Source: Thiomicrorhabdus lithotrophica (GTDB lineage: Bacteria; Pseudomonadota; Gammaproteobacteria; Thiomicrospirales; Thiomicrospiraceae). Taken from it: a stretch of 64,000 nt of DNA. Shown here piece by piece: positions 63,396 to 64,000 of the stretch. The stretch's first letter is position 1, and the number at the start of each line of letters is the position of its first letter. Below the pieces are notes generated by a model, which saw only the letters and a program-made list of their open reading frames with translations, had not been told where the DNA came from and did no database searches. The position numbers and the translations under genes are program-made. The stretch spans positions 434,001 through 498,000 of the forward strand of contig NZ_CP102381.1 in the NCBI RefSeq assembly GCF_029201445.1, read 5' to 3'.

Positions 63396-63977
63396 GTGAT
63401 AAAGTTATCTCAAGGAATCGTTAAACCCTTTTTAAGTGTTATTTTTTGTAGTTTATTCATCTTACCAGGCCTGGTAAGTTCAGCAGAAAGCCAAGTTGCT
63501 CAGGATTATCACATGAGTATCTATAAAGATGTGCAAGGCTCAACCGATGCAATTGAACTCTTTACTAAAGCGGAAGACAAACGTGTGTTTTTTGGTGTAA
63601 CGTGTTCACTACAGTCTGCTATGCCTTTGATTCAAGTTATTTTATTTGACGATGAAATAATGAGTGAAACACCGAAACTGTTGAGTATTAAAATTGAAAT
63701 AGACGGCAAAGCCCTGGCAGAAGAGCTACAAGGCATTATTAATGTCGTCGATAATACGGAAGAGCTGTCTAACAAGATAAGGCTAGAAATTGTCACCAAA
63801 CGCGGTGGGTCTTTTCAAGCATTACAAGAGGCTTATAAAGCAATGTTGATAACGATGCAGCAAGGCGAGGCTTTAAAGGTAACGCTGAGTCACCGTACAC
63901 TAGAAGCAAAAGAAATTACGTTTTCACTCAAAGGGTTAAAGCAATTGCTGCAATCTAATCAGGCTGTTTGTTATTAA
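63396..63977 (+). CDS. Exported orphan protein of 193 residues
   Basis: I do not recognise this family. It starts at a GTG with AGGA nine bases ahead. A signal peptide covers about 1-30 (VKPFLSVIFCSLFILPGLVS then SAES). The mature part has two cysteines (in FGVTCSLQ and near the end, QAVCY) that could form a disulfide, strands such as LLSIKIEIDGK and RLEIVTKRGG, and a late helix LKGLKQLL. It seems a small periplasmic domain of mixed alpha/beta type. The perfect palindrome copy forms the end of the signal peptide codons. The gene is complete, stopping 23 bases before the window end. Confidence 0.6.
   Translation: MIKLSQGIVKPFLSVIFCSLFILPGLVSSAESQVAQDYHMSIYKDVQGSTDAIELFTKAEDKRVFFGVTCSLQSAMPLIQVILFDDEIMSETPKLLSIKIEIDGKALAEELQGIINVVDNTEELSNKIRLEIVTKRGGSFQALQEAYKAMLITMQQGEALKVTLSHRTLEAKEITFSLKGLKQLLQSNQAVCY
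63461..63478. repeat. Iterated palindrome copy 23, perfect, 18 bases, in the exported orphan
   Basis: CTTACCAGGCCTGGTAAG read as Leu-Pro-Gly-Leu-Val-Ser at the end of the signal peptide. Confidence 0.92.
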
Positions 63978-64000
63978 CTAAAAGCTTAGTATGATAAGTT

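Overview
The window reads as one continuous stretch of chromosome from an AT-rich gammaproteobacterium. The gene order (secY end, rpsM-rpsK-rpsD-rpoA-rplQ; ispB diverging from rplU-rpmA-obgE; glyQ-glyS-gmhB-plsC), the CIRCE-controlled groESL, an ectoine operon, a SulP transporter and an AT-rich codon style fit the marine sulfur-oxidising Thiomicrospira/Thiomicrorhabdus/Hydrogenovibrio group best. That placement is inference, because no rRNA or carbon-fixation marker is present. I saw no tRNA, rRNA, CRISPR array, insertion sequence, prophage or pseudogene.

Layout. 1-3.2 kb: end of the ribosomal protein/alpha operon. 3.3-6.5 kb: TatD-type hydrolase, TcdA, SulP transporter. 6.5-11 kb (minus): DUF2927-like protein, UvrA, SIMPL-domain protein. 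11.2-14.1 kb (plus): YajR-like MFS carrier, SSB, exported lipase. 14.1-18 kb: minus-strand redox operon (SDR, luciferase-like monooxygenase, quinone reductase-like dehydrogenase) divergent from a LysR regulator. 18.2-25.9 kb: four-gene RND efflux operon ending in an MBL-fold protein, divergent from TetR across a clear operator. 26-32.1 kb (minus): ectA-ectB-ectC-ask followed by a TPR membrane protein and a sodium/solute symporter. 32.5-36 kb: patatin lipoprotein, an unrecognised gene, ispB. 36-39.2 kb: rplU, rpmA, obgE, proB. 39.3-41.7 kb: groES-groEL. 41.8-47.3 kb: GST-like protein, MsrPQ, argC, erpA, citrate synthase. 47.3-50.2 kb (minus): anmK, M23 peptidase, TusA-like protein. 50.2-57.1 kb: glyQ-glyS-gmhB-plsC and a MotA-like protein with two MotB-like proteins. 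57.2-61.3 kb (minus): SCO/chemoreceptor pair, ung, pdxH. 61.4-64 kb: parE and an exported orphan.

The most striking signal is not a gene. A palindrome with core CAGGCCTG, in full form ACCAGGCCTGGT, is scattered through the window. I count 23 cores, 11 of them perfect 12-mers, on no particular strand. All seven intergenic copies are perfect and most lie just beyond a stop codon. Coding copies are relaxed outside the core and almost always read x-Gly-Leu. This is a highly iterated palindrome of the HIP1 kind, and I do not recognise it as a described element. The second notable item is a stator-like set (one MotA, two adjacent MotB paralogues) in which only one MotB keeps the ion-binding aspartate.
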